64,000 bases of DNA, from NCBI GenBank assembly GCA_029945375.1, contig CM057058.1:1054001-1118000 (forward strand). Direction: 5' to 3'. The position numbers and the translations under genes are program-made. Below are positions 22,088-33,469 of this stretch, one piece after another. Position 1 is the first letter of the stretch. Each line of letters starts with the position of its first letter. Origin of the DNA: Agaricus subrufescens. Its lineage: Eukaryota > Basidiomycota > Agaricomycetes > Agaricales > Agaricaceae. The notes below the pieces were generated by a model that did no database searches, was not told the DNA's origin, and saw only the letters and a list, made by a program, of their open reading frames with translations.

Positions 22088-23040
22088 GACTCTTTACGGC
22101 CAAATCCGATGACAGTATCTTCATGATGACTGCGTTACTGCCTTCCATCAACCAGTGGAGCCATATTGATATATCCTTCAGCCACAACATGGCCGAATCA
22201 TTTCTTTTTTTGAATTTTCAGGGGCATAGGCTAAAGGAGATTTCTTTTCATTCTGTGGAGCGCAAATAAACGATCAACTCCTATTAGGGATCGGACAATG
22301 CCCCCATTTAGAAAACCTTGTGTGGACTTCTCCTGTCGGGCATCCTGCAACGGGTGAACCAACCTTCCACAAGATACTCGATTGCTTTCCATGGGAACGC
22401 CTCTGCCATATCTCTCTAGAGGTTACATGGACTCAGAGGGAATTCTACTTGTTTTTCAGCGCATCCACTTCCGCCCAAACCATCAAACTCAACCTCCATA
22501 CAACCGGTACCACCGGCGACAGAAACAACCCTATAATCACATTACCACACCTACGGTATTTTGGAGCTTACTTAATTCTGTTTTTACCCGTGCTTACACA
22601 CCATCAGGTGCCTCGGCATAGAGTCCAATTCTCGTCTATATCACTATATTGGATGCCTGCATCTCACAGGCATTCAATACATAGCCCTCTTCGCAAAAGC
22701 TATACCACTAGAGAGCTCTTTTGGGTGGGGAACCCCACCCACCGTTATTCCAAAGCCAAGCTTTCTCGAATTTCTCACTCGGACGGCTCGATCTGCACAG
22801 GCCATGATCATCCATGGACTCCAATTATCCAACTCCAATGTTCTTCAATTTTTCAGCCACGAGGGTACGCTTCGCATCCCTGTATTAGAAATAGAGGTTG
22901 GGGAAATGGCTGCTACTGCCGCTATCGAGTACATCAACTTGAACGCTTTTTTCACGGTTTACAACCAAGGGGGAATAGTCAGTTGGTGCTGCAGTGACAC
23001 GACTTGTCATGCACTCTGTGATCTATTCCCCTCATTTTCT
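22088..23040 (+). pseudogene. F-box-like gene relic, 3' part
   Basis: After the GACTC duplication the frame of the 5' part resumes (LFTAKSDDSIFMMTALL, INQWSHIDISF), then needs a shift near 22260. It continues with GQCPHLENLVW, LDCFPWERLCHISLEVTW and LPHLRYFGAYL, the leucine-rich pattern of fungal F-box proteins. Later fragments (22804-22990, HGLQLSNSNVLQFFSHEGTLRIP) read in yet another frame. Stops and shifts show that the gene was decaying before or after the copia insertion. Confidence 0.6.
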
Positions 23041-23097
23041 CTTAATTATCATACCTCGATACATGTAGTTGAAGATGGTCACCAAGAATGAGATATA

Positions 23098-26000
23098 TTA
23101 CATCCTCAAAATCTTGAGGCAATTCCAGATCGAGATAAAGACTGACGTGTACAGGATTGCCCTATCCTGTCCCATATACCGAAGGGACTTCCGAATTTTA
23201 GCAAGCCCACCGTTTCCACATTCCGCGGCACTTGAATTAATCCTACCAAGTACCGGCTGCATCTGAACATGCGTTTTGAGGAAGAAGGCTGTGGAGCACC
23301 GAGTATGTCCCAGCGCGTGGAAGTCGTCTATGAGAAAGGTCGTGTCTGCAAAAAATTCCGGTTCTCTGGCCCGACAGTATGGGGCCAGTTGGCATGCGAA
23401 GTCGTAAATCACCAGCTTGGGGGCCTTCGGCCACCAAGTAACAAGAGCTGAGAAGACGTCGTTTCAGCCCTCACTTTCCAGAATGAAGTGGAATCCATAG
23501 CAGATGCTATGGGTACACCAAACGTCCATGAGTCCTCCCGTTAATTTGTTCTCACCGTATTCGCCATAGAATTTATTACAAGAGCCTCCACGCTCCTTTG
23601 GTTCCCTCAAGATATTGCTCGGCATATTCAGGTATTGTGGCCGATGACATATTTGTGGTAAGCTGTATCTGCTACCACTCTAATGACGTAGGTCAGCTCA
23701 GGAGTCACAATATAAATTGTCAAAACACACTTTTTTCCAACCACCATCCACAACAGCATCGGAATCAATCTGAATAGGTAGTGGATTGTCACGCGCAATG
23801 GTAATGCGAAGCACATCTTCGACTCGTGTCTTCACCCACTCGAAGGCAGCCAGCAATTCCGACGAGAAAATTTTGTGTTGCGTCTGCTGTTGAACAGCTA
23901 GGTAGTACAGGGAAGGGACCGAGGAGAGTTGGAGCAACGTGGCTTGAGAAGGTGTCTGGAGAAAAGATTGCAGGGCCATCAACGCAGGTCGATTAATAAC
24001 CTGTACGCATGATTCATTCGTCGCTATCTACTATTACTCAAAGTTGTAGATATCCTTCACGCGGTCAAAAATCATAGCAAACCTACCTGAGAAAAGAACT
24101 TTCGAATCTCAACCACTGGCTCTCCATTTGCTCTAAGTTGTGGAAGACCATAGTAGCTGATTAGAAGCCTATGTAGGCCAGTGCATTTTTCGCTCGTAAG
24201 TTGAATTGCTTCCTCGATATCGTGTAGTTTTTGAATTGTTGCATCGATCACTTGTACATCAATTGTTGCATCAATCACCGCCTACAAGCAATGTATGAGA
24301 TCCTTGCTGATACTCATATATTGAAAGACTTACATTCTTAGACTTTGAGAATATGTTTTGAAGAGAAAGCGGCGCATCCATAATTGAAGAAAGTAGTTTC
24401 CGCAGGCGGACATTTTCAACGAATGATTGGTTCTTGGGATATTGCCGGTCCTGTATGATAGCATTGACATGCTTCGAGGTCGGTGGGTAAATTGTTTCTA
24501 AGAGTTGCTTCTTGCTGTATGCCAGAGTTACTCTATCCCAAATTACGGCCTCAGGAGTGGGACCACATCGGGGACATATCATGTCTTTAGACATGTCCAG
24601 CAAATCAACGTACCCAAACCATACCTTTCTGAATATAGATTCCTTGACAAAAGACGGCGATGCGGGTCTTGACCATTTACGATACCTTCTCACGACAAGT
24701 TTGATCCACACGCTGAAGGGAGTTTCCGATGAGGTGAACGCCGATGTGTATTTGTCTAGAAGGTCATGAGAAAAAAGCAGAGTGTTGTTGTAATTAAAAA
24801 TTCCTAGTTCACGACAATCGGGGCCGACGGCTTTGCTGGAGTAATGAATGGATTTGCAGTGAGGACACTTGTGCAGTTGAATACGAGTGGAAAGTGGTCT
24901 GAGTAAGGTAAATACAGTGCATGGCTTCTCGAACACATCATAGTCCGAGTCAAATGGATGGCCACAGCTGCAGCGCCCTTCTTGTGTGAGTAATATGAGG
25001 TTTGGAACACTTTCCACTGGAGGAGGCTCTTCATAAAGTATCCGATCCGTTGGGATGCGTGCCCAATTGGACACCATAATAGGTAGGTACGAAATACAGC
25101 GTTGGCTGCCCTTAGGAGCCAACGAGTGGGCGTGAACTTGTTCTGAGAGGGATATTTAGTGACGCATTACAAAATCAGACTTGTCAAATCACCTGCTAAG
25201 GCTATACTATAATCGCTGTTTTCGTTGTTCGCCGTGAGAAGTTGCCCCAGGTACACCTGGCACTTCGAAACATGAGCACAGCGGTTGATCCCATCTTGCA
25301 AACATCTCCAGCTACCAGACCCTGTGTCAGCACCCATGTATGTCACCACCACTCTATTCTTGGCGGTAGAAGGGTGTCCCTCAACACAAACAGAGAAAAG
25401 ATTGATCCAGCTGTCTTCGGCGGTATCTCTCCAGAACAATATCACTGGCTCGATTGGACCTTTGGGTTCTAATGAAAACATGTAGGATCGAAAAAAACCA
25501 GTACAAACCCTCAGAGATGAAGTTGTTCAGAGGCCCCTCTTCAGTAAGGTAACGCTCATGAACACATGTTTCTTTGTCTTTCGCAATTGGACAATAACAT
25601 ACAGGAAACACGTCCCCAGTCTCATGTCGATCCATCTGGACATGATACCAGTGGTGCTGAGGTCGAAGCTGTTAGCAAGGGAGTTTAATATGCTCCTACC
25701 CACTCACTGTTCTTTTAGCCAGCTTGGGATCCCATCTGGTAACAACGTAGAGCTCCAGACCCAGTTGGAAGAATGGAATTGTGTCAGTCATCACGGCTTC
25801 CGCGAAGAGTTCATAGGTATCACTAGTTCCCATGTGGTCCGGTGGTGGCAGCATGCCTTCAAGATCAAGCAACATGCTTTCCACTTCGTCGCAACTTGGT
25901 TGCAGGGATTGAAGACCATCTGCATCATGGCCACAATCTGCATGCAAGTCAGGCGATACTCTGGTGAGTCCTTGAATATCATCTGACGAGTTGGCGTGGT

Positions 26001-26205
26001 TGGAAACTTCTCATGGCTTAGAATTTTTCTTCGAATGAATGGACACTAGGAGGCGCCTCTTTTTCTGCGGTGAAGGATTAGCCACGGTTTTTGACAAAGA
26101 GTTGGGTCGCGTTGCAGCACTCTCTGATGCATCAGAAGGCCGCTGAAGCGCGATATGGATACCAGGAGGGGGGGTCCGAGGGCGAGGACGTTGAAGGCGA
26201 GGCAT
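23098..26205 (-). pseudogene. KDZ transposase of element A (CxC5/CxC6-like), two nonsense codons
   Basis: Seven minus-strand exons match the element B transposase exon by exon. ATG at 26205 opens MPRLQRPRPRTPPPG. A zinc-binding middle region follows: CSCGHPF ... CPHCKS ... CPRCGP within 25135-24335, and before it YCPIAKDKETCVHERYLTEEG near 25590. The RNase H-like core has VVDGGW (about 23740), YDFACQLAPYC (about 23410), DDFHALGHTRC (about 23345) and NSSAAECGN (about 23240, the Glu). The stop is after KILRM at 23098. An intron of about 50 bases near 25199-25149 (branch-like CACTAAA) explains an apparent frame break. Two TGA codons remain: 26011-26013 after KKNSKP and 23464-23466 after ESEG, where B has CGG (Arg). 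Both are explicable by C-to-T change. The first could alternatively lie in an unrecognised short intron. Confidence 0.85.
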
Positions 26206-26340
26206 GTGATAGAAGATGATACGAACATTTCAAGACATACAGCCATACCATAGTACGTAGTATCCTCGTACTGAATATCGTTTACAAAGCAGCTGACCTT
26301 AGAAACAGATATATAGTTCAAGTTGACATTACATTCCACC
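26206..26340. promoter_or_regulatory. Divergent promoter between transposase and gene 2, element A
   Basis: These 135 bp separate the two start codons. They contain AGTATCCTCGTACT at 26259-26272, an exact AGTA-N6-TACT palindrome like those of the subterminal arrays, with an adjoining partial copy (AGTACGTAGTAT). A TATA-like atatata lies near 26310 for the rightward gene. Element B has an equivalent site in the same place. Confidence 0.6.
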
Positions 26341-27686
26341 ATGGCTCCCGCACAAAACAGGAGGTCAAGCAAGCAACCGAGATCTACCCAGTCTGCTGCT
26401 GTAACACCTGTCCGGGCACCGAGACGGTGTCATAAATGCCCGAACTATCCCTTGAAGTTGACCTGCGGGTGTTCAAAACGATGCAGGGTTGTGCCCAACA
26501 CAGATGTATGTTGTGACCGATCATGATTCGTAACCTCCCTAATTTATTTCATTTCTTATTAGAGTCAAGCTGAGGCTGGTTCAAGTGTCTTGACGGTTTC
26601 CCCTCCAGTAACCGCCTCCCATTTAGTGCGTGGATGCCTCTGCAAAGTTGAAATAAAAAAACTGAATCGTCTACGCTGACACAGGAGAATTCACAAGCTT
26701 ATGCTTCTAGCATTCTATGCCCGGACCTTCAAGAACAATTGGTAGGATTCCATGCTACTGGGTATGCTCTTATCTCTTACTGAAAGGATACGCCGCAAGA
26801 GACACGTGGAACCACGCGGTGTCCCGACGGACCATGATAAGGGTTACTGGACTATAACGGAGGCAGGATTGCCCTCACCCAGCGCTGTTGCGGCGGATAT
26901 TCACAGTGCCATTGATCCAGCTCTGTTGGTCATGGAGCAGTCTCAAGCACTGGGCGCCGGTTCAACGCCCGAGCTGGGTGAAACCGAGGACGAAGGCGGC
27001 GATCATGATGAAAATTCTGTACAGCAAGCAGGAAGGAAGAGGTTAAGGGTGGGGGAAAGAGCCATCAAGTATGGCATTGTGGATGGTGTGATGAGAGGAA
27101 ATATGGTGTACAGTCAGTTATTGACTCTATTCTGAAATGATGTGCTTACATTGAATAGGGATAGTACGGCAAAACGAGAAACAAAAGCCAATTGGGGATG
27201 CATCCTCCACGACTACCAGATATAATTGCGAATTGCCGTTGATCATTTCTCACGTAAGGTTCAATAGCATTGCACAGGATTTTAATATACATTATTCACT
27301 AGGCGGAAAGGCTGGCGCTCGAGACGGATGCCTATGTTCTCATACTAGCGCAGCAGGCTACCGGGTCCTCAGCCTCAATCCATTTTGCATCGGAACGTAT
27401 GAGGCGGGATGCATTTGACCAGTGCGCCGATTTTGTGAATCAATTTCAAGCCCTTATGACCCAGCTGGTTCTCGCCAAACGTTCGACAACATTAGCCCTT
27501 GCACAGAATTTGGAAGTTGCAGAGAAGGCGCGAGCAGAGGCTGAGGCAAAACTGGTGGAAAGAGAGGTTGTCGTCGCGAACACGGAAGCCGCGTTGGCGG
27601 CTTCTCAGAGTGCTAACCAGTCGCTACTAGCTGAATTAGAAACTCTTAGGAACAATGTATCTTGTAGCCCAGAGCGTACTTATTAA
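26341..27686 (+). CDS. Element gene 2 (A): N-terminal cysteine cluster, C-terminal coiled coil
   Basis: ATG at 26341. Exon 1 encodes a basic head and RRCHKCPNYPLKLTCGCSKRC (short motif: CxxC-x8-CxC-x3-C), a possible zinc-binding or DNA-binding cluster. It ends at a GTATGT donor at 26506. Middle exons include an acidic segment (TEDEGGDHDE) and the conserved core VGERAIKYGIVDGVMRGN near 27050-27110. Another short exon reads ASSTTTRYNCELPLIISH. The last exon (from about 27307) starts AERLALETDAYVLILAQQATG and ends in a long Ala/Glu-rich heptad region, likely a coiled coil. A homolog with the same exon order is at 39805 in B. Some A exons between 26590 and 26810 do not join cleanly, so A's copy may be damaged. 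The family is unknown to me; it could be the partner that recognises the palindromes. Confidence 0.65.
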
Positions 27687-27763
27687 TTGATTTTACTGTT
27701 CACATTGATTTCACCTAAATTAATCTATTATGCACCCTAAAGGGCTTTGCTATCCTTTCATAG

Positions 27764-27972
27764 TATGCACCCTTGGCTCCGTGCCTTTTTTGTGGAACGT
27801 TAGCATGCGAGACATGTTATTCCCGGTGCCTTCGACATGAACGCTATCGTCTGCATTATACGGGTAAGCGTTTGCCCCAGCATACTGAGTGACAGTGGGT
27901 CCGGGTCTGCCGCTGACTTTTCCTTCCTTAGCCAGGTATTCGCCTCATCAACTCCCAATCATATTCCGATAA
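27764..27972 (+). CDS. Spliced exon pair encoding a small cysteine cluster; maybe an alternative C-terminus of gene 2
   Basis: A TAG acceptor at 27761-27763 and a GTAAGC donor at 27864 bracket an exon. It reads APCLFCGTLACETCYSRC in frame (C-x2-C-x4-C-x2-C-x3-C) followed by LRHERY. A 68-base intron with branch GCTGAC and acceptor CTTAG leads to a second exon ending TAA at 27972. Gene 2 of A could splice into it in phase from a GT at about 27658. Element B has no counterpart; captured gene fragments lie there instead. A zinc-binding role is inferred only from Cys spacing. Confidence 0.35.
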
Positions 27973-28029
27973 AAGCTTGAAGCTACAGAAAAGCCAACCT
28001 TATTTTTTGGACTGTGACTATCCTGGAAG

Positions 28030-28640
28030 ACGCATGCTGGATATGTCCAGCGCCTTTGAATGCATCATCGCCTGCCATGATTCCAGCCAACGTCGAATGC
28101 ATCCTCACCTGTGCTGACATTCAACGGCGAGTGCATTCTCGTCTGTGACTACTGTCAACAACGAGTGCGTCCTCGCCTGTGATTACACTCAACAATGAGC
28201 GCATTATCACCAGTGATAATGACAATTACAGTCAGCGACAAGTGCATCCTTGCCTGTAACTTATCTCTATGGTGAGTGCATCCTTGCCTGTGCCATTCTA
28301 GGATATTCTCAATGGTGGTGAATGCATCTTATCATCGCTGCGCTATTTTCGGCAGCGCTGTGACTATTCTCTAAGGTGGGCGGCTGGTGCATCATCCTTG
28401 TCATAGAGTCTGCTGATCACGAAGTTCATCCTCACCTGTGACTTATCTCTATGGTGAGCGCATCCTCTCCTGTGCCATTGTAAGCTATTCTCAATGGCGA
28501 GTGTATCTTTGCCTGTGGCTGATCTCATTGGCGAGCGCATCATTGCTGCGCTATTCTCGACAGCGCTGTGACTCTTCTGAAAGGCGGGCGGCAGGTGCAT
28601 CATCGTTGTCATAGAGTCAGCTGATCATAAACTCAATATC
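28030..28640 (+). repeat. Tandem GC-richer repeats inside element A
   Basis: Units of about 45-50 bp (GAGTGCATCCTTGCCTGTG type, alternating with CTATTCTCAATGG) build a higher-order unit of about 190 bp, seen twice (about 28250-28430 and 28440-28625). The second ends with the same GGTGCATCATC...GTCATAGAGTC as the first. Not present in B. Confidence 0.75.
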
Positions 28641-28806
28641 GACCGCCTTGAAGGATAAATTCAATATTCAACCCTAACCCTTGGACAACAGACTGGTGCG
28701 GAAGAAGATAGGTATTCACGTGATAGCCTACACAAACGGATAGCTCTAAGTGTGGAAATCTACAAATGCAGCACAGATTATAACAAAATGATATTATCTA
28801 CAATGA

Positions 28807-28853
28807 CTTAGCATGTAGATTGGTGGGGATCCTCCACCAATCCACATGCTAAG
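28807..28853. other. Conserved 20-bp-stem hairpin with GGATCC loop, element A
   Basis: Arms 28807-28826 (CTTAGCATGTAGATTGGTGG) and 28834-28853 pair with one mismatch around a 7-base loop GGATCCT. The 5' flank ATCTACAATGA is shared with the equivalent hairpin in element B at 42266-42316. Arm positions that differ between A and B change on both sides of the stem. Confidence 0.75.
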
Positions 28854-28859
28854 CCCAAT

Positions 28860-30480
28860 TTAGAATATCTACATAGTAAAAAGCCAGCGGAACACTGTTA
28901 CAAGTAAAGACCTAAGAGACATAAGTGATCGCCCTTATCTCATAACAGATAAATATCTACTCAACTCATGGATTATTCGATGATATATCTGCAGTTGGAA
29001 GTATCGATATTGAAGAGTACAATAGCGTCTGTATTGAGAATTTTTTTAACGAAGTGCAAATTGCGAACAGTGTGACTTAGCTTCTATGTTGCCTTGGCAA
29101 ATCCAAGATGCAGAGTGCCACAAAGAACTGCCCACACTTACCACCAGTACACAAAAATGAGAAGTTATTTGAGCGTGAAAAACTTATAACGAGATATGAA
29201 ATGATTCACGTACTCTTGGCCAATCACCTAACTACGAACGGGGTGTACAAGGCTGCATGGCACAATGACAGTGGTATGATAGATATCGCTCAAGACAAGA
29301 AGTACAAGTGTGAACCTTTTGGAAAACGAGGCTTGAAATCCGAAGTGCGAAGTTGATAACGAAGCGCTAGTTAGATGAAGGTCAGTAGCATGATTGCGAT
29401 GATGGAGAACGTCACACCTTGGAAAAGAAACAAAATTTGACAGACGAGCAATGACAACTAAACAGTCGCGCGTGAAGAATATATCAAAAGAGCCCCCAGT
29501 ATCCATGTCTCGTAATGAGATGTTGGCCAGCATACGCCAACCGTTAACCTTTGCATCGTGCTGCCAGGTGCCCGATGTTGACCGAAGGGAGTCGCGATCC
29601 TCTTGCCCGGGGCTGACTCACCCAGTTCTTCGCATCACTCGCCACATGCCGCGGGCGCTTGGCAATAGATCAAGTTCAACGTCGAGCATGGGAGAAGACA
29701 GCAGAGGGGAAGCAACTAGGGGAACAAAAACCATCCCCGCATGCCTATATATCATTGATGGCGCCATTGATAGGGGACTGAATAGAATACTTGATGGCCT
29801 CGGCAGAAATAGTATGCGAATTCTGGCTCACACAAGTATTCGCCTTCAATCACTTGAAGGCAACGTTCGATGGCCTCGGTGGATAATCCCTGTCTCACCG
29901 CGATTACAGGGGTTTGCCCTCGATCACTTTGAGGCAGCGTGGAATGAACGCATCCGTCAGTGTGGAATGAACGAATCTGTCAGTGTTTGTGCTGCCTGAG
30001 TGAAAGTTGAGCGACAATGAAGAAAACTGAAGGGACACGGTTCACCTGGCCGAATGGTTTCATGAACGGTGCTGGCTGGGTGATCATGTGTGACTGGTGC
30101 CAGGCACATGACACCAAATCACGCCATACTTCACAACTGGTTACCGCGTGTCACTTATTTGCAATCTGAATACATGGTCCCTTACACGCAGTCCATTACG
30201 ACCCCTATCAAGACGCCGGTATCATAGGGTATAAGACTAGAGGGAACAGTACTCCAGTACTACCCCTTGGCGGTACGTGCCCCCTGCTCTTCAATCGAGT
30301 TTTGTCTGACAAGGATCGTCAGAAGGCTTCATATACTACACCTTGACAAGTGCCTCGGGCCTTCCACCCTGTGTATGATGGCTCACGCATAACTCCCCAT
30401 CGTCAAAAGTCCCTCGGTGGACCCCCTACATTCTCACTTTGGCGGTATCACCAAGAGCTACAAATGTCCTAGGCACGTTC
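28860..30480. other. Spacer of element A between hairpin and gene 3
   Basis: No recognised gene. The frame at 29451-29999 has no known domain. The part at about 29590-29700 (TGCCCGGGGCTGACTC, CCGCGGGCGCTTGGCA) is similar to 43415-43500 in B, so it is conserved element sequence, probably regulatory or untranslated. Confidence 0.45.
30248..30261. promoter_or_regulatory. AGTA-N6-TACT palindrome upstream of gene 3, element A
   Basis: AGTACTCCAGTACT followed by ACCCCT. Element B has AGTACTCTAGTACTACCCCT at 43763. A TATA-like GGGTATAAG lies ~20 bases upstream. It is 0.7 kb before the start of gene 3. Confidence 0.6.
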
Positions 30481-30489
30481 CTAGGCACG

Positions 30490-30890
30490 TATGTCTCCTA
30501 TCAACAACGTGCAGACATTCGGCTGATTTGGTTTCCGTTTCAGAGGCAACAATTGGGGCCCCATTGGTCCCATGGTTTCGAGAATACCGCTGATAGAATC
30601 ACCAATTTCCAAGTGGAGAATTGTACAAGTCTCAGTACTCCTGGAATTACAATTACTATCATCTTTGTCAGTGGCAGAACGGCGTGAAAAATCCTCCATG
30701 TATGTCTCCTATGAATAACCTGTGGAAATTCGGCTGAAATAAGTTGCGTTTCAGAGGCAACTCGTGGGATCACTGGTCCCGTGGCTTCGATAATACTGTA
30801 GTATTGAATCGATGATTTCCAAGTCGAGAATTGTAGTACCCTCGGCATCCTTGGAATTGTAATTCTTTGCCAGTTGCAGAACGGCGTGAA
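30490..30890 (+). repeat. Tandem duplication, two ~200-bp copies, period 211 bp
   Basis: Copies start TATGTCTCCTAT at 30490 and 30701 and end CAGAACGGCGTGAAA at about 30689 and 30889. They sit just upstream of the gene 3 TATA box. Absent from B. Confidence 0.8.
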
Positions 30891-30992
30891 AGCCCCTTAA
30901 ATGCAGCAAGAAACGATATAAATGCGCGGCTCGAGTTCCTTTGTCGTTACAAACCTCTCTATCTTCGTTACAAACCGTTCTATCAACAGAAT

Positions 30993-33269
30993 ATGTCCAA
31001 CTGTAAGTCGAGACTTCGGTATTGAGATGATACTTTCTAACATTGTTCTAGGAATCACTTTTCTTCAGCGCAAAGTGGATGAAACCTTTGGGGATTTGGC
31101 TAACCTTATGGCGGAAAGAGCTAATCTCGAGGTAGCTAAATCAGCAGGCATAGTTCGTCGAGGTGCCGGTGGTAACTTAGAATCCGTGGCAGGTTTTTCG
31201 CTCTCTGATGAATCCCTTTCTAGCTAGGATGACGAAATTGCATGGATTGATCAGGATAGCGAAGCTTCATCATGGCAACGCAGAGAAGAGGCTTAACGAT
31301 GCCTTAGTCAGTCTATTTTGCATCAAAAAATCCAGCACTGACGGTTTACCCCCAGTCTCTAAGCCAGCAAGTTGTGGCCGAGACTTCGAACACCCATGGA
31401 CCGCAAGCCACGGTAAGTCATCTGCGTAATGCGTGGTTCGTGTGCTATCAATTTGACTTATTACCATCAGGTCGAAGTTGGCAAAGGATCGGAAGGATCG
31501 AATTTACCTATAGACTTGCCGAGTGCAGCTGCTGAGAATGCCCTTTCTCTTGAGTTGCCTGCCGGTTCTCTGGCTCCAGGTTTTATGCCTTCTTTGTCAC
31601 TCAATGTGTCCAAGATGGTGCTTTCTGAAGGCGCACCAGCAGGCGAAATCTTGGCCCCTGCGGTCGATTCCACGGTCTCTTCCACCACTAAGAATGGAAC
31701 TTCACTTGGCCCCGAGCCTCAAGCCATGCAGGCTATACACGCATCACCCTCTATGCCAATTTCTGATCAGAACTTGGTCTCATTGAAGCGTATTGACCGC
31801 AGCGAATTGGAGGTTGAGAATTCGGTGATTAAAGATGTAGATATGAAGCTGATAACATCAGATGATAGTAAGTCAGCTCATTTTTTGATGTTATATTCAT
31901 ACTGACCTCAAATAATAGAAACGGAACTGCAGCAAGGTTTGTTCGAAAGTAGATTTTCCACGGGTCCCCAGCCTAAAAAAAGTAAGTCTCTCACAAGTAG
32001 TGGAGCTTATGCTAATCAATAGTGTTAAGAAACGAAATATCAAGAAATCTCCGATGACTCTGATGACAAGGGGGACCCTAACATCTTTTGCGATGACGAC
32101 AATGAGATCGGGCCGGCAGATAAAGCTCCTGAATCAATGAATATAGATCCCCCTATTGCTTCCCAACCTATTCCCCTATTGTCGGCAAACAACAGCTGGG
32201 AATCCGGTAGCGCTATTGAACTTGGGCTTTCAAAAGGAAAAGCTGGTGAGAATGTTAGTGAAGGCGGGAAAAGGGCGGTGGTTGCAATCTCAAAGGGTAA
32301 AAAAGCTTCGAAGGATACAGAGGGTATAGGGGTGGCGTCGAAGAAGACTCATGATGCCAATAGTGAGGACTCTGATGAGAATAGGGGCAATCCGGACAGT
32401 GAGATTGCCCTGATTAATCAATTAAAGCTCATTGACAAATAACATTAACAGACTATCATGCGACCGAACACTCCATGGCCAAGGCTGCTCGCAAGGCCAA
32501 ACATTTGGGAAAACAGCGCGAGAAGCTGACCAATCAAGGTATCGTCAGATATATTGCCAAAACTCTTTACAAGAGATTGACGTCGAGTCAAGCCACTCAC
32601 AGGACATTTGCCGAGAATTGGCTCGACGCAAGGACCCTGAACGAACGTCCAGAGTTCCCCCCTGGAATTGCTCTGATCCACTATGACGCGGAATACCTCC
32701 CTGACGTCGCCACGGCCGACTATCAACTTACTAGAGAGCTATTATCCAATCATTGCGGTAATTACCTCTGTATCCCCCATACTCAGCTAAACCGGAAGCT
32801 TGTATCACACGTCGCTAACCTCAAGGGGCCTGTCCGAATTTGGGGAACCCCCTTACCTCAAAATCAGAACCGCAGCATTAAAACCGGCATTCCCCGTCCT
32901 CCTGGCCATTTTCATTGTGGATGCCACGAGAAGGTTGCAATAGCCGGTTTTATTATGTGGAAGACCTGGAAGGCTCGCAGCATGATCAATGGCAAGTTGG
33001 TGACCGAGGGTCTATACAAGCACAAGCCGTTCAGTCCTCGTGAGGTTTTGTTTATTCTACAATTTCTCAAGTCGACCTTTGGTTTCACCGTCGAGGATAT
33101 GTTTACGGGGTCTTTTGATGCAGAGGAAGAGTCTAGAAACGACGGAGAACTGATGAAGAAAACAGCAAACTTCTGCGCACGTCGTTATTTTGAGTGTACT
33201 GGACAAGAATTGGAGTTGGACAGGAGCATCCCAGTGCTCGAGGAGGAGGTTGAGCCTCAGTGGATTTGA
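30993..33269 (+). CDS. Element gene 3 (A): unknown family with FHCGCHEK motif
   Basis: A TATA box (gatataaatg, about 30912) precedes ATGTCC at 30993, in the same place as the B copy. The gene has at least eight exons with clear GTAAGT-type donors. Early exons give a helical LQRKVDETFGDLANLMAER and KLHGLIRIAKLHH. A long low-complexity region (31460-32410) includes KRIDRSELEVE and acidic/Lys-rich tracts. The conserved C-terminal domain spans 32540-33269: PPGIALIHYDAEYLPDVAT, NYLCIPHTQLNRKLVSHV, PRPPGHFHCGCHEKVA (Cys/His-rich), FSPREVLFILQFL, EDMFTGSFD and EPQWI before the stop. The first exon joins its acceptor as T|GA, a stop, so the mapped start may be mutated or a different start used. Function unknown; the Cys/His motif may bind metal. 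Confidence 0.7.
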
Positions 33270-33469
33270 AAGGTGCATATATCCATTCACCTCCTCATGT
33301 CTTTATTCACGATCAGAATTTCATTACCGCTTTGATTTACTAGTAGCCTAGGATATAGCCACGTAGAACCGATCAGTATCATGTACTGCTTCGGTTAAAT
33401 TTTTTTAAATATAAACTTCTGGTATATGCTTGCAATTATGAGTATTAGCTTGTATATTGAGGGAGATGG

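Noticed and set aside
25140..25200. Apparent frameshift in the element A transposase
   Set aside because: It fits a ~50-base intron with a branch-like CACTAAA and CAG acceptor; B has an intron at the same place with CAACTAAT, and the joined codons read in frame.
29451..29999. Plus-strand frame of 182 codons in the element A spacer
   Set aside because: No domain, no splice structure, and the part conserved with B is not conserved in frame.
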